The notes below the pieces were generated by a model. It ran no database searches. It was not told where the DNA came from and saw only the letters and a program-made list of their open reading frames with translations. This document shows positions 1 through 8,904 of a stretch of 64,000 nucleotides of DNA, in pieces (the stretch's first letter is position 1; each line of letters opens with the position of its first letter). Made by a program: the position numbers and the translations under genes. Source of the stretch: Gammaproteobacteria bacterium (GTDB lineage: Bacteria > Pseudomonadota > Gammaproteobacteria > HK1); contig JAJEAD010000079.1 in the NCBI GenBank assembly GCA_022824305.1, positions 1-64,000 of the forward strand, read 5' to 3'.

Positions 1-1
1 G

Positions 2-742
2 CGCAACCAATACTCCCTCGTGCAGGCGGTCTCGCCGGTGCCGACGAGCAGCGGCCTGCTCAACCTCGATTGCAGCGTGATGCCGGTGTCGATCTACACG
101 GTCGACCACAAGGCGGAGACGATCGAGCGCATCGTCGCCGCCGTCAAGGAGTTCAACGCTTCAAACGACAACGAGCGCATCACGCTCCGGCTCGCCTCCG
201 GCAACGTCGGGGTTATGGCCGCGACCAACGAGGAGGTGGAAGCGTCGCAGTTTCCCATCATCGGCTACGTCTACGCGGCGGTCATCGTGCTGTGCCTGAT
301 CTCTTTCCGCTCGCTCGCGGCGACGATCTGCATCATTGCGCCCCTGGCGGTGGTGTCCCTGCTGGCCTACGCGCTGATGGCGCTGCTGCAGATCGGACTC
401 AAGGTCTCCACCCTGCCGGTGGTGGCGCTCGGGGTCGGTATCGGGGTGGACTACGGGATCTACATCTACGGGCGGCTGCGCACCCACCTCGAGCAGGGCC
501 TCGACTTCGCCGAGGCCTACGAGCGCACGCTCGCCACCACCGGGGCGGGGGTGCTGCTCACCGGCCTGACGCTGGCCGCGGGCGTCGCGACCTGGATCGT
601 GGCGCCGCTCAAGTTCCAGGCCGACATGGGCACGGTGCTCACCTTCATGTTCCTGGTGAACATGGCCGGGGCCGTCCTCCTCCTGCCCGCGCTCGGAGCC
701 TGGCTCGTGAGGCCGGCGCGCCGGCGACCCGCCCGAACCTGA
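2..742 (+). CDS. RND-superfamily exporter, C-terminal part (5' end outside window)
   Basis: The frame is open from the left edge, so this is only the last 246 residues of a larger inner-membrane transporter. Five hydrophobic segments are visible, including one with the sequence GVGIGVDYGIYIYGRL, where the acidic residue in the membrane segment is typical of proton-driven RND/MMPL exporters. A cytoplasmic stretch with EAYERTLATTGAGVLLTGLT follows, which is the usual arrangement before the last two helices. The substrate is unknown. Related proteins of the HAE3/MMPL-like branch export lipids, hopanoids or drugs. The next gene runs in the opposite direction with its stop only 40 bp away. Confidence 0.85.
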   Translation, partial: RNQYSLVQAVSPVPTSSGLLNLDCSVMPVSIYTVDHKAETIERIVAAVKEFNASNDNERITLRLASGNVGVMAATNEEVEASQFPIIGYVYAAVIVLCLISFRSLAATICIIAPLAVVSLLAYALMALLQIGLKVSTLPVVALGVGIGVDYGIYIYGRLRTHLEQGLDFAEAYERTLATTGAGVLLTGLTLAAGVATWIVAPLKFQADMGTVLTFMFLVNMAGAVLLLPALGAWLVRPARRRPART

Positions 743-781
743 GCGCGCGGCCCCACGACCCGAACCGATGATGCGTCTGAT

Positions 782-1747
782 TCAGCCGCGCCGTGCGGCG
801 AGGCGCTCGAGGCCCGCGGAGAGGCTGGCGGTGTCCGCCCGCCCCCCGCTTCCCGCCGCGCCGCGCCGGGCGAGGTAGCGATAAAGCGCTTCCCGGAGCT
901 CGTCGACATCACGGCTGACGCCGGCGATCTCACCCTGCACCTCGGCGAGCTCACGCCGGCTGCGGGTGGCGTGGCCGAGCTCGCGAATCCACCCCTCCGT
1001 CTCGGGATCGAGCGCGCCCCTGTCCAGGCCGGCTCTCGCGAGCAGATCCGAGAGCGTCCCGTGCTCTGCGTCCAGCATCGCCTCCAGCTCCCGGGGGCCG
1101 TGTTCGGGGCGCTCCGGCGAGCGAGCCGCCTGCGCCTCGATGCGGGCTTCGATCTCGGAGAGCCGCAGCCGCACCGCGTCTTCCTCCCACTCCCGGGGCG
1201 CGTCGACCCGGGTCGCCAGGTATCGGCGCTTCGCGCCCATCCTTCGCCATGCGTGGTCCTGCCCGGACCAGGAGAGGAAGGATGCCGCGCCCGCGACGGG
1301 AAGGAGCAGCACCAGGAACACGACGTGAACGGAGAGCGCGGCGATGATCGCAACGAGGCTCACCGCGAAGAGCACGTGCCTGACCCGGCCGCCCCCCCGC
1401 GCCCGCCGGTCTTCGCGCGGCGCTTCCAGCCAGAGTCGAAGGGCATCGCGGGCAAGCGCCAGGCGATCGCGCTCCGGCCTGGTGCCTTCCCGGGAGCGCT
1501 CGAGTCGTTCCTCGAGACTCCGGCGTCGATCGAGCGCCGCTTCGATGTCCACCGCGAGGGCGGTGTCCATCGGCGCGTGCCGGTCCCTGATGCGGCGCAG
1601 CGCGACATCGCCGGCGATGCACTCTATCTCCAGATCGTTCCGCCGCGCACGCAGAGCGTCGAGGCTCTGCTCCCATCGGCGCAGCTCCTCCAGGCGCTCC
1701 CGCTGTTCCGGCAGGCTGGGTTCGTCCCGCGTCTTCATTGCCGGCAT
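782..1747 (-). CDS. Hypothetical membrane-anchored coiled-coil protein
   Basis: I do not recognise this 321-residue protein. Residues 1-125 are rich in Arg, Glu and Leu and look like a coiled coil. A paired hydrophobic stretch at about 128-165 could form one or two membrane helices, and another charged helical region rich in Glu/Arg fills 180-300. The layout resembles the coiled-coil part of YhaN/SMC-like proteins, but no nucleotide-binding motif is present. A GAGAG sequence about eight bases upstream supports the ATG at 1747; a second ATG lies at 1738. It precedes the RND gene tail-to-tail and follows ycaQ in the same direction. Confidence 0.6.
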   Translation of the reverse strand: MPAMKTRDEPSLPEQRERLEELRRWEQSLDALRARRNDLEIECIAGDVALRRIRDRHAPMDTALAVDIEAALDRRRSLEERLERSREGTRPERDRLALARDALRLWLEAPREDRRARGGGRVRHVLFAVSLVAIIAALSVHVVFLVLLLPVAGAASFLSWSGQDHAWRRMGAKRRYLATRVDAPREWEEDAVRLRLSEIEARIEAQAARSPERPEHGPRELEAMLDAEHGTLSDLLARAGLDRGALDPETEGWIRELGHATRSRRELAEVQGEIAGVSRDVDELREALYRYLARRGAAGSGGRADTASLSAGLERLAARRG

Positions 1748-1859
1748 GCATCATACTCTCGCCGGCGGTCCGGGCGACCCGGAGCCCGGCATCGGCGCCG
1801 CCGCGTCGCCTCCGGCTGACGGGACGTCCCGCCGGGTCGGCGGGAAGGCCGCGGAGCGC

Positions 1860-3080
1860 TCAGCCGGGCGGACTCCAACCGTGCAGGCGGAGTCCGACCG
1901 AGTCGGAGAAGCGTTCCAGCGCGACCCCCATCGCGTGGCGATCCCGGGCCGGAGGCTTCGGGCTCTCGAAATGGGTGGAGAGCGCCTCGAGCCGGCCTTC
2001 CGCGCGACGCGCCTTGAGATCCACCCTTCCGATGAGCCGTTCGCCCGCGAGCACCGGCAGGCAGTAGTAGCCGAAGCGGCGCTTTTCCGCGGGCCGGTAG
2101 ATCTCGATGCGCTGCTCGAAGTCGAAGAGGGTCTGGACGCGGGCCCGGTCCCAGAGCAGGGGGTCGAAGGGCGAGAGCAGGACCCCGCGCCCGCGGCGCG
2201 GGCGAAGGCGTTCGAGCGCGGGGAGGCGTTCGAGGTCTTCGGGGCGGATCCATCCGGGAATCGCGCGTTTCGCGGTGCGCAGCGCGCAAGGCCGGATCCG
2301 GCCGGCTTCCCGCAGGCGCCCGAGCGAGCCCATGATCCGGTCCCGGCAATTCCTCATCCGCCAGGTCGCGGCGAGGGTGCCGGTGGAGGCCCAGCCGTGG
2401 GCGGCGAGCGCGAGGAGCAGCAGGGTGTCGAAGGCGCCTGCGCTGCTCACCTTCCGCTCCCGGATCTCCGGCGGGATGACTCGCTCGACGAGATCGAAGC
2501 TGCGCTGAAAGCCGCGCCGCTCCCGTATGGCGAGGCGGCCCCCCAGCCACAGGGCCTCGGCCACGCGACGGGTGAGCTTGATGTTCCACCAGCCCGCCCC
2601 GCTCCTGCCTTCGAGGTCGAGGGAGCGAAGGGGTCCGTCGCGCTCGATGCGCCGAAGGACCGAGCGGGCAACCTCGGGATGCTCGCTCAGCACGTCGCCC
2701 CACCAGGGGTGAGCCCGGTACTCCCGCCGCCGCCAGGCGAAACAGGGATAGAGGGAGAGAGGTATCCAGCACGCTTCGTGGCCCCAGTACTCGAAGAGCG
2801 GCGTCCCGGGCGCGAGCAGGGTCTCGCCGATCGAGGCGTCGAGGTCCCGGAGGCGCGACGCGAGCACGATGCAGTGGGTTCGCGCTCCGCTCACCGCGAC
2901 GGTATCGAGCTGCAGGTAGCCGAAGTGCTCGACGATGCGCAGGCAGCGCGCCCGGGCCAGGGCGGGACGGGCTCCGGCGCGTTCGGGGAGATTGACCTGG
3001 TGCGGCGCGAGCAGGCCGGCGCCCGCGAGCGCGAGACGCCGCGCCTGCGCGACGCTGATGGACTCGACCCGGGAGCTCAT
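1860..3080 (-). CDS. ycaQ: YcaQ-type DNA glycosylase (winged-helix HTH_42 family)
   Basis: This 406-residue protein matches the YcaQ/AlkZ family of glycosylases that unhook DNA interstrand crosslinks and excise bulky N-alkyl adducts. The motif HFGYLQLDTV places the catalytic Gln-x-Asp at Q57-L58-D59, the QxD form of the YcaQ (AlkX) branch rather than the QxQ form of AlkZ. Other family signatures are EYWGHEACWIPL at about 135, WWNIKLTRRVAEALW at about 195 and a C-terminal region with LLSPFDPLLWDR and YYCLPVLAGERLIGRVDLKA. Length is normal for the family (about 400). It probably acts alone; a small membrane protein lies 48 bp upstream in the same direction. Confidence 0.88.
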   Translation of the reverse strand: MSSRVESISVAQARRLALAGAGLLAPHQVNLPERAGARPALARARCLRIVEHFGYLQLDTVAVSGARTHCIVLASRLRDLDASIGETLLAPGTPLFEYWGHEACWIPLSLYPCFAWRRREYRAHPWWGDVLSEHPEVARSVLRRIERDGPLRSLDLEGRSGAGWWNIKLTRRVAEALWLGGRLAIRERRGFQRSFDLVERVIPPEIRERKVSSAGAFDTLLLLALAAHGWASTGTLAATWRMRNCRDRIMGSLGRLREAGRIRPCALRTAKRAIPGWIRPEDLERLPALERLRPRRGRGVLLSPFDPLLWDRARVQTLFDFEQRIEIYRPAEKRRFGYYCLPVLAGERLIGRVDLKARRAEGRLEALSTHFESPKPPARDRHAMGVALERFSDSVGLRLHGWSPPG

Positions 3081-3128
3081 CGGAGTGCGCGCCGTCCGGG
3101 CGCGAGGGAGCGGCCGAACGCTCCCGCG

Positions 3129-3431
3129 CTAGCGCCCCGGGCGCAGGTCGGAGCGCTCCTCGAGGAGGCTCTCGATCCGCGCCACCCGTTCGCGGAGGTC
3201 GCTCAGGCCGGACTGCACGCCCCGCACTTCGTCACGCAACATTCGCACGTCGCCGCGCAGCACCTGCATGTCGTCGCGCACGATTCGGATGTCGTCGCGG
3301 CTCCACGAGGCGGTCGTGAACACCAGGCCCCCCAGCATCACTCCTACCGCCAGTATCGCGATCAGCTCGCTGCTGACACCGCTGCGAATCACCGCGCTCC
3401 TCTCGGGCAAGTCTTTCGCGTGAGCTTCCAT
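3129..3431 (-). CDS. Small membrane protein with C-terminal coiled coil
   Basis: A 100-residue protein of unknown function. One hydrophobic segment at about 22-42 (IAILAVGVMLGGLVF) is followed by a heptad-like helix rich in Asp, Arg and Leu (DDMQVLRGDVRMLRDEV), so it is probably an inner-membrane protein with a soluble oligomerising tail. The start at 3431 is preferred over the upstream ATG at 3470 because GGGAGAGG sits five bases in front of it. It lies directly upstream of ycaQ on the same strand. Similar small proteins are common and mostly uncharacterised. Confidence 0.65.
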   Translation of the reverse strand: MEAHAKDLPERSAVIRSGVSSELIAILAVGVMLGGLVFTTASWSRDDIRIVRDDMQVLRGDVRMLRDEVRGVQSGLSDLRERVARIESLLEERSDLRPGR

Positions 3432-3613
3432 TCTCACCTCTCCCGTTGCTGCCGGCTCATTCTCGATCATCCGCGAAGGCCGGACAATGGCCGGAGACCG
3501 GAAGCCTCGAGCGGCGGCGCCGGAAGTGCAAACGTGACTTCGCGGCCTCGTCCCGACCCCGCTCGCAAGGCGGGCTACAATGCGCCCGCCTCTCCCCTCG
3601 GGTGGCCGTCCTC

Positions 3614-4720
3614 ATGTCCAGTCGGATTCGTTTCACGCCCGTCGTGACCGCCCTGCCGGCCACGGTTCCCTTCGTGGGGCCGGAGGCGATCGAGCGTCGC
3701 CGGGGAGCGCGATTCGCGGTACGGGTCGGGGCCAACGAGAGCGCGTTCGGGGTGTCGCCCCGGGCCGCGGAGGCGATGCGCGAGGCGATCGCGCGGGCAT
3801 CGTGGTACGGAGACCCCGAGTCCTTCGACCTGCGCACGGAGATCGCGGCGCGCCACGGCGTTGGGATCGACAACGTCTGCGTGGCGGGGGGCATCGACGA
3901 GCTGCTCGGGTTGACGGTACGGATGCTGATCGAACCCGGAATGCCGGTGGTGACCTCGCACGGCGCCTATCCGACCTTCAACTACCAGGTCGCGGGGTTC
4001 GGCGGAGACCTGCAGGCGGTCCCCTACCGCGACGATCGCATCGATCTGGAGGCGGTCCTCGCACGCGTGCGCTCGAGCGGGGCGCCGCTCGTCTACTTTG
4101 CGAATCCCGACAACCCCATGGGGACCTGGCACGACGCGGGACCCGTCGCGGAGTTCATCGCGGCGCTGCCCGAAGACTGCGTGCTGGTGCTGGACGAGGC
4201 CTACGGGCAGTTTGCGCCCGAGAGCACGAAGCTCGAGGAGAACGTCGACGATCCGCGCGTGGTGCGCATGCACACCTTCTCCAAGGCCCATGGAATGGCG
4301 GGGGCACGCATCGGCTATGCCATCGCGCACCCGGACTTGATCGAGGGCTTCAACAAGATCCGGAATCACTTTGCGGTGAATCGGGTCGCGCAGACGGGAG
4401 CGCTCGCGTCGCTGCGGGATCCCGAGTTCGTGCGCTCGGTGGTGGCGCAGGTCGCGGAAGGGCGCGAGGAGTACATGAGGCTTGCCAAGGACATGGAGCT
4501 GCACGCGCTCGAGTCCGCGACCAACTTCGTCGCCATCGACGCCGGCGGAGACGGCGCCCGCGCCCGCCGCCTGCTCCGCCTCCTCGAGGATCGCGAGGTC
4601 TTCGTCCGGATGCCCGGGGTCGCGCCGCTCGACCGCTGCATTCGGGTCACCGTGGGGACGCGCGAGGAGCGCGCCCGCTTCGCAGAGCGTTTTCGTGACG
4701 CCTGGGCGGCGCTCGGCTGA
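3614..4720 (+). CDS. Class I/II PLP-dependent aminotransferase (HisC-like)
   Basis: A 368-residue fold-type I aminotransferase. Key residues are visible: the N-P in FANPDNPMG (N164), D194 and Y197 in LVLDEAYGQF, the PLP lysine K224 in TFSKAHGMAG, and the phosphate-binding R232 in ARIGYA. The sequence is closest in style to histidinol-phosphate aminotransferase and threonine-phosphate decarboxylase homologues. No his or cob genes are nearby, so it more likely transaminates an amino acid or derivative in the catabolic pathway that follows. The ATG at 3614 gives a start close to the usual length; upstream in-frame codons look non-coding. The hyuA gene begins 53 bp downstream on the same strand. 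Confidence 0.85.
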   Translation: MSSRIRFTPVVTALPATVPFVGPEAIERRRGARFAVRVGANESAFGVSPRAAEAMREAIARASWYGDPESFDLRTEIAARHGVGIDNVCVAGGIDELLGLTVRMLIEPGMPVVTSHGAYPTFNYQVAGFGGDLQAVPYRDDRIDLEAVLARVRSSGAPLVYFANPDNPMGTWHDAGPVAEFIAALPEDCVLVLDEAYGQFAPESTKLEENVDDPRVVRMHTFSKAHGMAGARIGYAIAHPDLIEGFNKIRNHFAVNRVAQTGALASLRDPEFVRSVVAQVAEGREEYMRLAKDMELHALESATNFVAIDAGGDGARARRLLRLLEDREVFVRMPGVAPLDRCIRVTVGTREERARFAERFRDAWAALG

Positions 4721-4773
4721 GCGGGAAGTCGTGCGCAACGCAGCCCGAGCGCGCCGGAGAGGCCCGAAGGCGG

Positions 4774-6882
4774 ATGGTTGCCGGTAGTCCGCGGGCGAGC
4801 CACCGCATGGGCGTCGACATCGGGGGAACCTTCACCGATGTCGCGGTCGAGGTGGGGAAGTCGTACGTGAGCGCGAAGCTGCCGACGACTCCCGACGATC
4901 CCGTGCGCGGGGTGAGGGAGGCGATGGCCGCCGCGCTCGGGCGCGCCGGACTGCGGCCGTCGGAGATCGGGACCGTCATCCACGGAACCACGCTCGCCAC
5001 CAACGCGATCATCGAGCGCAAGGGAGCGACGGTCGGCGTGATCACCACTGAAGGGTTCCGGGACATCCTCGAGATCGCCTACGAGCGGCGCTACGACCAG
5101 TACGACCTCTTCCTCGACAAGGCGAACCTCCTGGTGCCGAGGGAGCGCTGCCTGACGGTGCCGGAGCGCATCGACGCCGACGGCTCGGTGTGGCGCGCGC
5201 TCGACGAGTCCGCGCTCGACGACCTCCTCGAATCGGTCGAGCGTCTCGGGGTGGACAGCCTCGCGATCGGGCTGCTCCACAGCTATGCCAATCCCGTGCA
5301 CGAGCAACGCCTGCGGGAGCTGATATCGGCGCGGCGACCGGACCTGCCGGTGTCGCTGTCGTGCGAGGTGTGTCCGGAGATCCGGGAGTTCGACCGCCTC
5401 TGCACCACCGTCGTGAACGCGTACATCAAGCCCCTGATGGAGCGCTACCTGAGCGCGCTCGCGGGCTCGCTCGTGGACGACGGCTTCGAGTGCCCGCTCC
5501 TCGTGATGACCTCCGGAGGCGGAATGACCACCCTCCACACCGCGACCCGCTTTCCGGTTCGCCTCGTGGAGTCCGGCCCGAGCGGCGGCGCGCTCCTCGC
5601 CCGGCGCATCGCGCAGCAGCTCCGCCTCGATTCGGTGGTCTCCTTCGACATGGGCGGCACCACCGCCAAGCTCTGCCTCCTCGACGGCGCCGAGCCCCTG
5701 ACCTCCCGACACTTCGAAGTGGCGCGTGCCGCGAGGTTCATCCGGGGCAGCGGCATCCCGCTGCGCATCCCGGTGATAGAGATGATAGAGATCGGCGCGG
5801 GCGGCGGGTCCATCGCGAGCGTGGACGAGATGGGGCGCATCACGATCGGCCCCCGGAGCGCCGGTGCGGAGCCCGGCCCCGCCTGCTACGCGCGCGGCGG
5901 AGAACGCGCCACCGTGACGGATGCCGACTGCCACCTCGGCTACCTGGACCCGGGCGCCTTTGCGGAAGGGCGCCTGCGCCTGGATGCGGCCGGGGCCGAG
6001 AACGCCGTCGAGCGGGACGTGGGCCGGGCGCTCGCCGTGCCCGCGCGCGATGCGGCGGAAGCGATCGTCCGCATGGTGGACGAGAACATGGCGAACGCGG
6101 CCCGCATCCACGCCGTCGAGCACGGGCGGGAGCTGCATGGGCGGACTCTGATCGCGTTCGGCGGGAACGGTCCTCTCCACGCGGCCCGCGTGGCGGCCAA
6201 GACCGGCATCGAGCGCATCGTGGTGCCTCGCGATCCCGGGGTGGGCTCCGCGGTGGGTTTCCTGAGCGCTCCCGTCTCCTACGAGATCGTGCGAAGCCGC
6301 TACACCACTCTCGATCCCTTCGATGCGAGCGGCGTGAACCGGCTTTTCGGCGAAATGGAACGCGAGGCGGTGGCGGTGGTTCGGGCCGGCGCGCCGGGCG
6401 CCGAGATCGAGATCGCCCGCAGCGCGTTCATGCGCTACCGGGGGCAGGGACACGAGATCGAGGTGCCGGTGCCTCCCGGTCCCCTCGGTCCGGCCGCGGC
6501 GAAGAGGCTTCGCCGCGCCTACGACGAGAAGTACGTCGCACTCTTCGGCCGGGTCGTGCCCCGCATGGTCATCGAGATCATGAACTGGTCGCTTCTGGCC
6601 ACCGCCGCCCAGGCGCCTCCCGAGCCACTCCCCGCAACGGCCGGGCAACGCGCGCCCCGAGCCGAGGGCACGCGCCGGATTCACGTCGAAGGGGAGGCGC
6701 AGGCGCTCGAAGTGCCCTGCCATGCCCGGGGCTCCCTCGAGACGGGCGACAGGATCCGGGGTCCCGCGGTGGTGTCCGAAGCGCAGACCACCACCTACGT
6801 CGCGCCCGGATTCGACGCGATCATCGACGGAGGACTGAACATCGTGCTCGCGCGCGTCCCCCCGCAGGCCGCAGTGCCGTGA
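4774..6882 (+). CDS. hyuA: Hydantoinase/oxoprolinase subunit A (HyuA family), copy 1
   Basis: Subunit A of an ATP-dependent cyclic-amide hydrolase (N-methylhydantoinase, 5-oxoprolinase, acetone carboxylase superfamily). The actin-like ATPase motifs are present: MGVDIGGTFTDV near the start, VIHGTTLATNAIIERKGA at about 70, SFDMGGTTAKLCL at about 290, EIGAGGGSIASVDEMGR at about 335 and LIAFGGNGPLHAARVA at about 455. The length of 702 residues is normal. The ATG at 4774 follows GAAGGCGG; an ATG at 4807 directly before the first motif is the alternative. It is followed 58 bp later by its hyuB partner, and the two should form a heteromeric cytoplasmic enzyme. Substrate specificity cannot be read from sequence. 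Confidence 0.9.
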   Translation: MVAGSPRASHRMGVDIGGTFTDVAVEVGKSYVSAKLPTTPDDPVRGVREAMAAALGRAGLRPSEIGTVIHGTTLATNAIIERKGATVGVITTEGFRDILEIAYERRYDQYDLFLDKANLLVPRERCLTVPERIDADGSVWRALDESALDDLLESVERLGVDSLAIGLLHSYANPVHEQRLRELISARRPDLPVSLSCEVCPEIREFDRLCTTVVNAYIKPLMERYLSALAGSLVDDGFECPLLVMTSGGGMTTLHTATRFPVRLVESGPSGGALLARRIAQQLRLDSVVSFDMGGTTAKLCLLDGAEPLTSRHFEVARAARFIRGSGIPLRIPVIEMIEIGAGGGSIASVDEMGRITIGPRSAGAEPGPACYARGGERATVTDADCHLGYLDPGAFAEGRLRLDAAGAENAVERDVGRALAVPARDAAEAIVRMVDENMANAARIHAVEHGRELHGRTLIAFGGNGPLHAARVAAKTGIERIVVPRDPGVGSAVGFLSAPVSYEIVRSRYTTLDPFDASGVNRLFGEMEREAVAVVRAGAPGAEIEIARSAFMRYRGQGHEIEVPVPPGPLGPAAAKRLRRAYDEKYVALFGRVVPRMVIEIMNWSLLATAAQAPPEPLPATAGQRAPRAEGTRRIHVEGEAQALEVPCHARGSLETGDRIRGPAVVSEAQTTTYVAPGFDAIIDGGLNIVLARVPPQAAVP

Positions 6883-6940
6883 GCGGACGGGGATTCAGGG
6901 CGGGGCGCGACTTCCCGGCGGGCAGGGGCGGAGGGTGACG

Positions 6941-8668
6941 ATGAACGACGATTCAAGGGTCGAAATGCAGATCATGTGGAACCGCCTGCTGTCGGTGGTG
7001 GAAGAGCAGGCGCAGGTGCTCCTGCACACCGCGTTCAGCCCCATCGTGCGCGAATGCGGCGACATCTCCGCCGGGATCTTCGACCGCCGGGGCCGGATGC
7101 TGGCGCAGGCGGTGACCGGAACTCCGGGGCACATCAACACCATGGCCGAGTCGGTGCGCTATTTCATCGACGAATTCGAGCCCGAGACGATGAATCCGGG
7201 AGACGTATACCTCACCAACGATCCCTGGCTCGCCTCCGGCCACCTCAACGATTTCATGCTGGTGGAACCGGTGTTCCTGGAAGGGACCCTCGTCGCGTTC
7301 GTGGCCTGCACCTCTCATCTCATCGATCTCGGCGGGCTGGGGATGGGGCCGGAGGGCAGCGACGTCTTCGACGAGGGCTTCCTGGTGCCGCCCTGCCGGC
7401 TGGTCGACAAGGGTGAGGCGAACGAGTTCCTGATCCACCTCATCAAGGCGAACTCTCGTTCTCCGGTGGAGAACGAGGGGGACATCTACGCCCTGATCGC
7501 CTGCTGCGACGTCGGATGCGCCCGGCTCGCCGAGATGATGCGCGAGTTCCGCGTGGACTCGCTCGAGGCGCTTTCCGCGTACGTCGTCGACACGTCGCGC
7601 CGCGCCACCGAGGATGCGATCGAAGGGATTCCGAACGGCGTGTACCGCAGCCGCATGCGCATCGACGGGTACGATTTCGAGATCGATCTCGCGGCGGCGC
7701 TTCACGTCGAAGACCGGGGCATGCTGCTCGACCTCGACGGTTCCTCTCCGTGCTCGCGATTCGGCATCAACGTGCCGATCAACTACACCACCGCCTACAG
7801 CGTGTTCGGGATCCGCTGCATCGTCGCCCCGGAAGTGCCCAACAATGCGGGCTCGCTCGCACCTTTCCGGCTGCAGGCGCCGAGCGGCTCCATCGTCAAC
7901 GCGCCCCGTCCCGCGCCGGTGGCGATGCGGCACACCATCGGCCAGCTCATGCCGGACCTGGTGTTCGGCTGCCTCCACCAGGCCCTTCCGGGCCGGGTGC
8001 CGGCGGAAGGCGCTTCCACCATGTGGGACCTGCCGCTTCGCAGCGCGTTCGATGCCGGCCGCAAGAGCAACGCCCGCGCGTTTGCGGTGGAGATGACCCA
8101 CAACGGCGGTACCGGCGCGCGCCCCACCCGGGACGGGCTTTCGGCTACCGCCTATCCCAGCGGCGTCTGGGGCTCGCAGGTGGAGATCACGGAGAGTGTC
8201 GCCCCCTTGCGGGTGCGGAGAAGGGAGCTGCGGCCGGACTCGGGAGGTGCGGGAACCCACCGGGGCGGGCTGGGACAGGTGCTGGAGGTCGAGAGCCGGG
8301 AGAGAGCCCCCTTTCACTTCCTGCCTTCAGTGGAACGCATCAGGTTTCCCGCCCGGGGCCGGGACGGCGGCGCGGACGGTGCGGCCGGGCGGATCACGCT
8401 CGAGTCCGGCGCCGCCCTGTCCGGCAAGGGCGATCATGTCATTCCGGGCGGCGACTGCCTGATCTTCGAGACTCCGGGCGGGGCCGGCTACGGCGCTCCG
8501 GAGGCGCGCGACCCGCGTGCGGTGCTTCGCGACGTGCGCGACGGAATGGTGACTGCCGACCGGGCTCAAGAGCTTTACCGCGTGGTGATCGACGAAGCGG
8601 GAGAGCTCGATGCCGAAGCCACGGCGCGGCTGCGGGAGAGTGCGCCGGCCGGCAGCGCCGGCGCCTGA
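6941..8668 (+). CDS. hyuB: Hydantoinase/oxoprolinase subunit B (HyuB family), copy 1
   Basis: This 575-residue subunit is the hydrolytic partner of the preceding HyuA. Family signatures include a start with QIMWNRLLSVVEEQAQVLL, VYLTNDPWLASGHLNDFML at about 85, a dense MTHNGGTGARPTRDGLSATA stretch at about 385, GGAGTHRGGLGQ and the C-terminal ETPGGAGYGAPEARDP. The ATG at 6941 is chosen over a GTG six bases upstream because GGCGGAGGG lies at a good distance. The hyuA-hyuB order is standard for the family. A short hairpin at 8681-8694 (TCCCC-GCAA-GGGGA) follows the stop and could help termination. Confidence 0.9.
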   Translation: MNDDSRVEMQIMWNRLLSVVEEQAQVLLHTAFSPIVRECGDISAGIFDRRGRMLAQAVTGTPGHINTMAESVRYFIDEFEPETMNPGDVYLTNDPWLASGHLNDFMLVEPVFLEGTLVAFVACTSHLIDLGGLGMGPEGSDVFDEGFLVPPCRLVDKGEANEFLIHLIKANSRSPVENEGDIYALIACCDVGCARLAEMMREFRVDSLEALSAYVVDTSRRATEDAIEGIPNGVYRSRMRIDGYDFEIDLAAALHVEDRGMLLDLDGSSPCSRFGINVPINYTTAYSVFGIRCIVAPEVPNNAGSLAPFRLQAPSGSIVNAPRPAPVAMRHTIGQLMPDLVFGCLHQALPGRVPAEGASTMWDLPLRSAFDAGRKSNARAFAVEMTHNGGTGARPTRDGLSATAYPSGVWGSQVEITESVAPLRVRRRELRPDSGGAGTHRGGLGQVLEVESRERAPFHFLPSVERIRFPARGRDGGADGAAGRITLESGAALSGKGDHVIPGGDCLIFETPGGAGYGAPEARDPRAVLRDVRDGMVTADRAQELYRVVIDEAGELDAEATARLRESAPAGSAGA

Positions 8669-8750
8669 ACCTGCGAGCCCTCCCCGCAAGGGGACGGAAC
8701 GGGGCATGAGGATTGACTCGTTCCTGGCCGCGGTATCTCATCGACTTCCT

Positions 8751-8855
8751 GGGTAGCGGACGGCAATCTGCTTGCGGTAGAGGGCCGTACTCCCTCAATG
8801 CGCTTCGTCTGTTTCCGGCTCGCCCCTCAGCGCCTCTCAGTCCGTGCGGCTCACT
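8751..8855. repeat. Dispersed intergenic repeat, copy 1
   Basis: This intergenic stretch matches 63573-63738. Shared blocks are GCAATCTGCT, CCGTACTCCCTC and CGCTTCG in the first half, and CGGCTCGCCC and GTGCGGC in the second, with a longer insert in the other copy. Both copies lie between genes. No transposase is associated and the function is unknown. Confidence 0.5.
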
Positions 8856-8904
8856 TTCACTGCATCTCTGTGCTCACACGACGAGAGTCGGTGAGACATT
8901 GCGC

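Noticed and set aside
4366..6723. 785-residue reverse frame opposite hyuA
   Set aside because: Shadow frame; the forward strand encodes a complete HyuA with all motifs.
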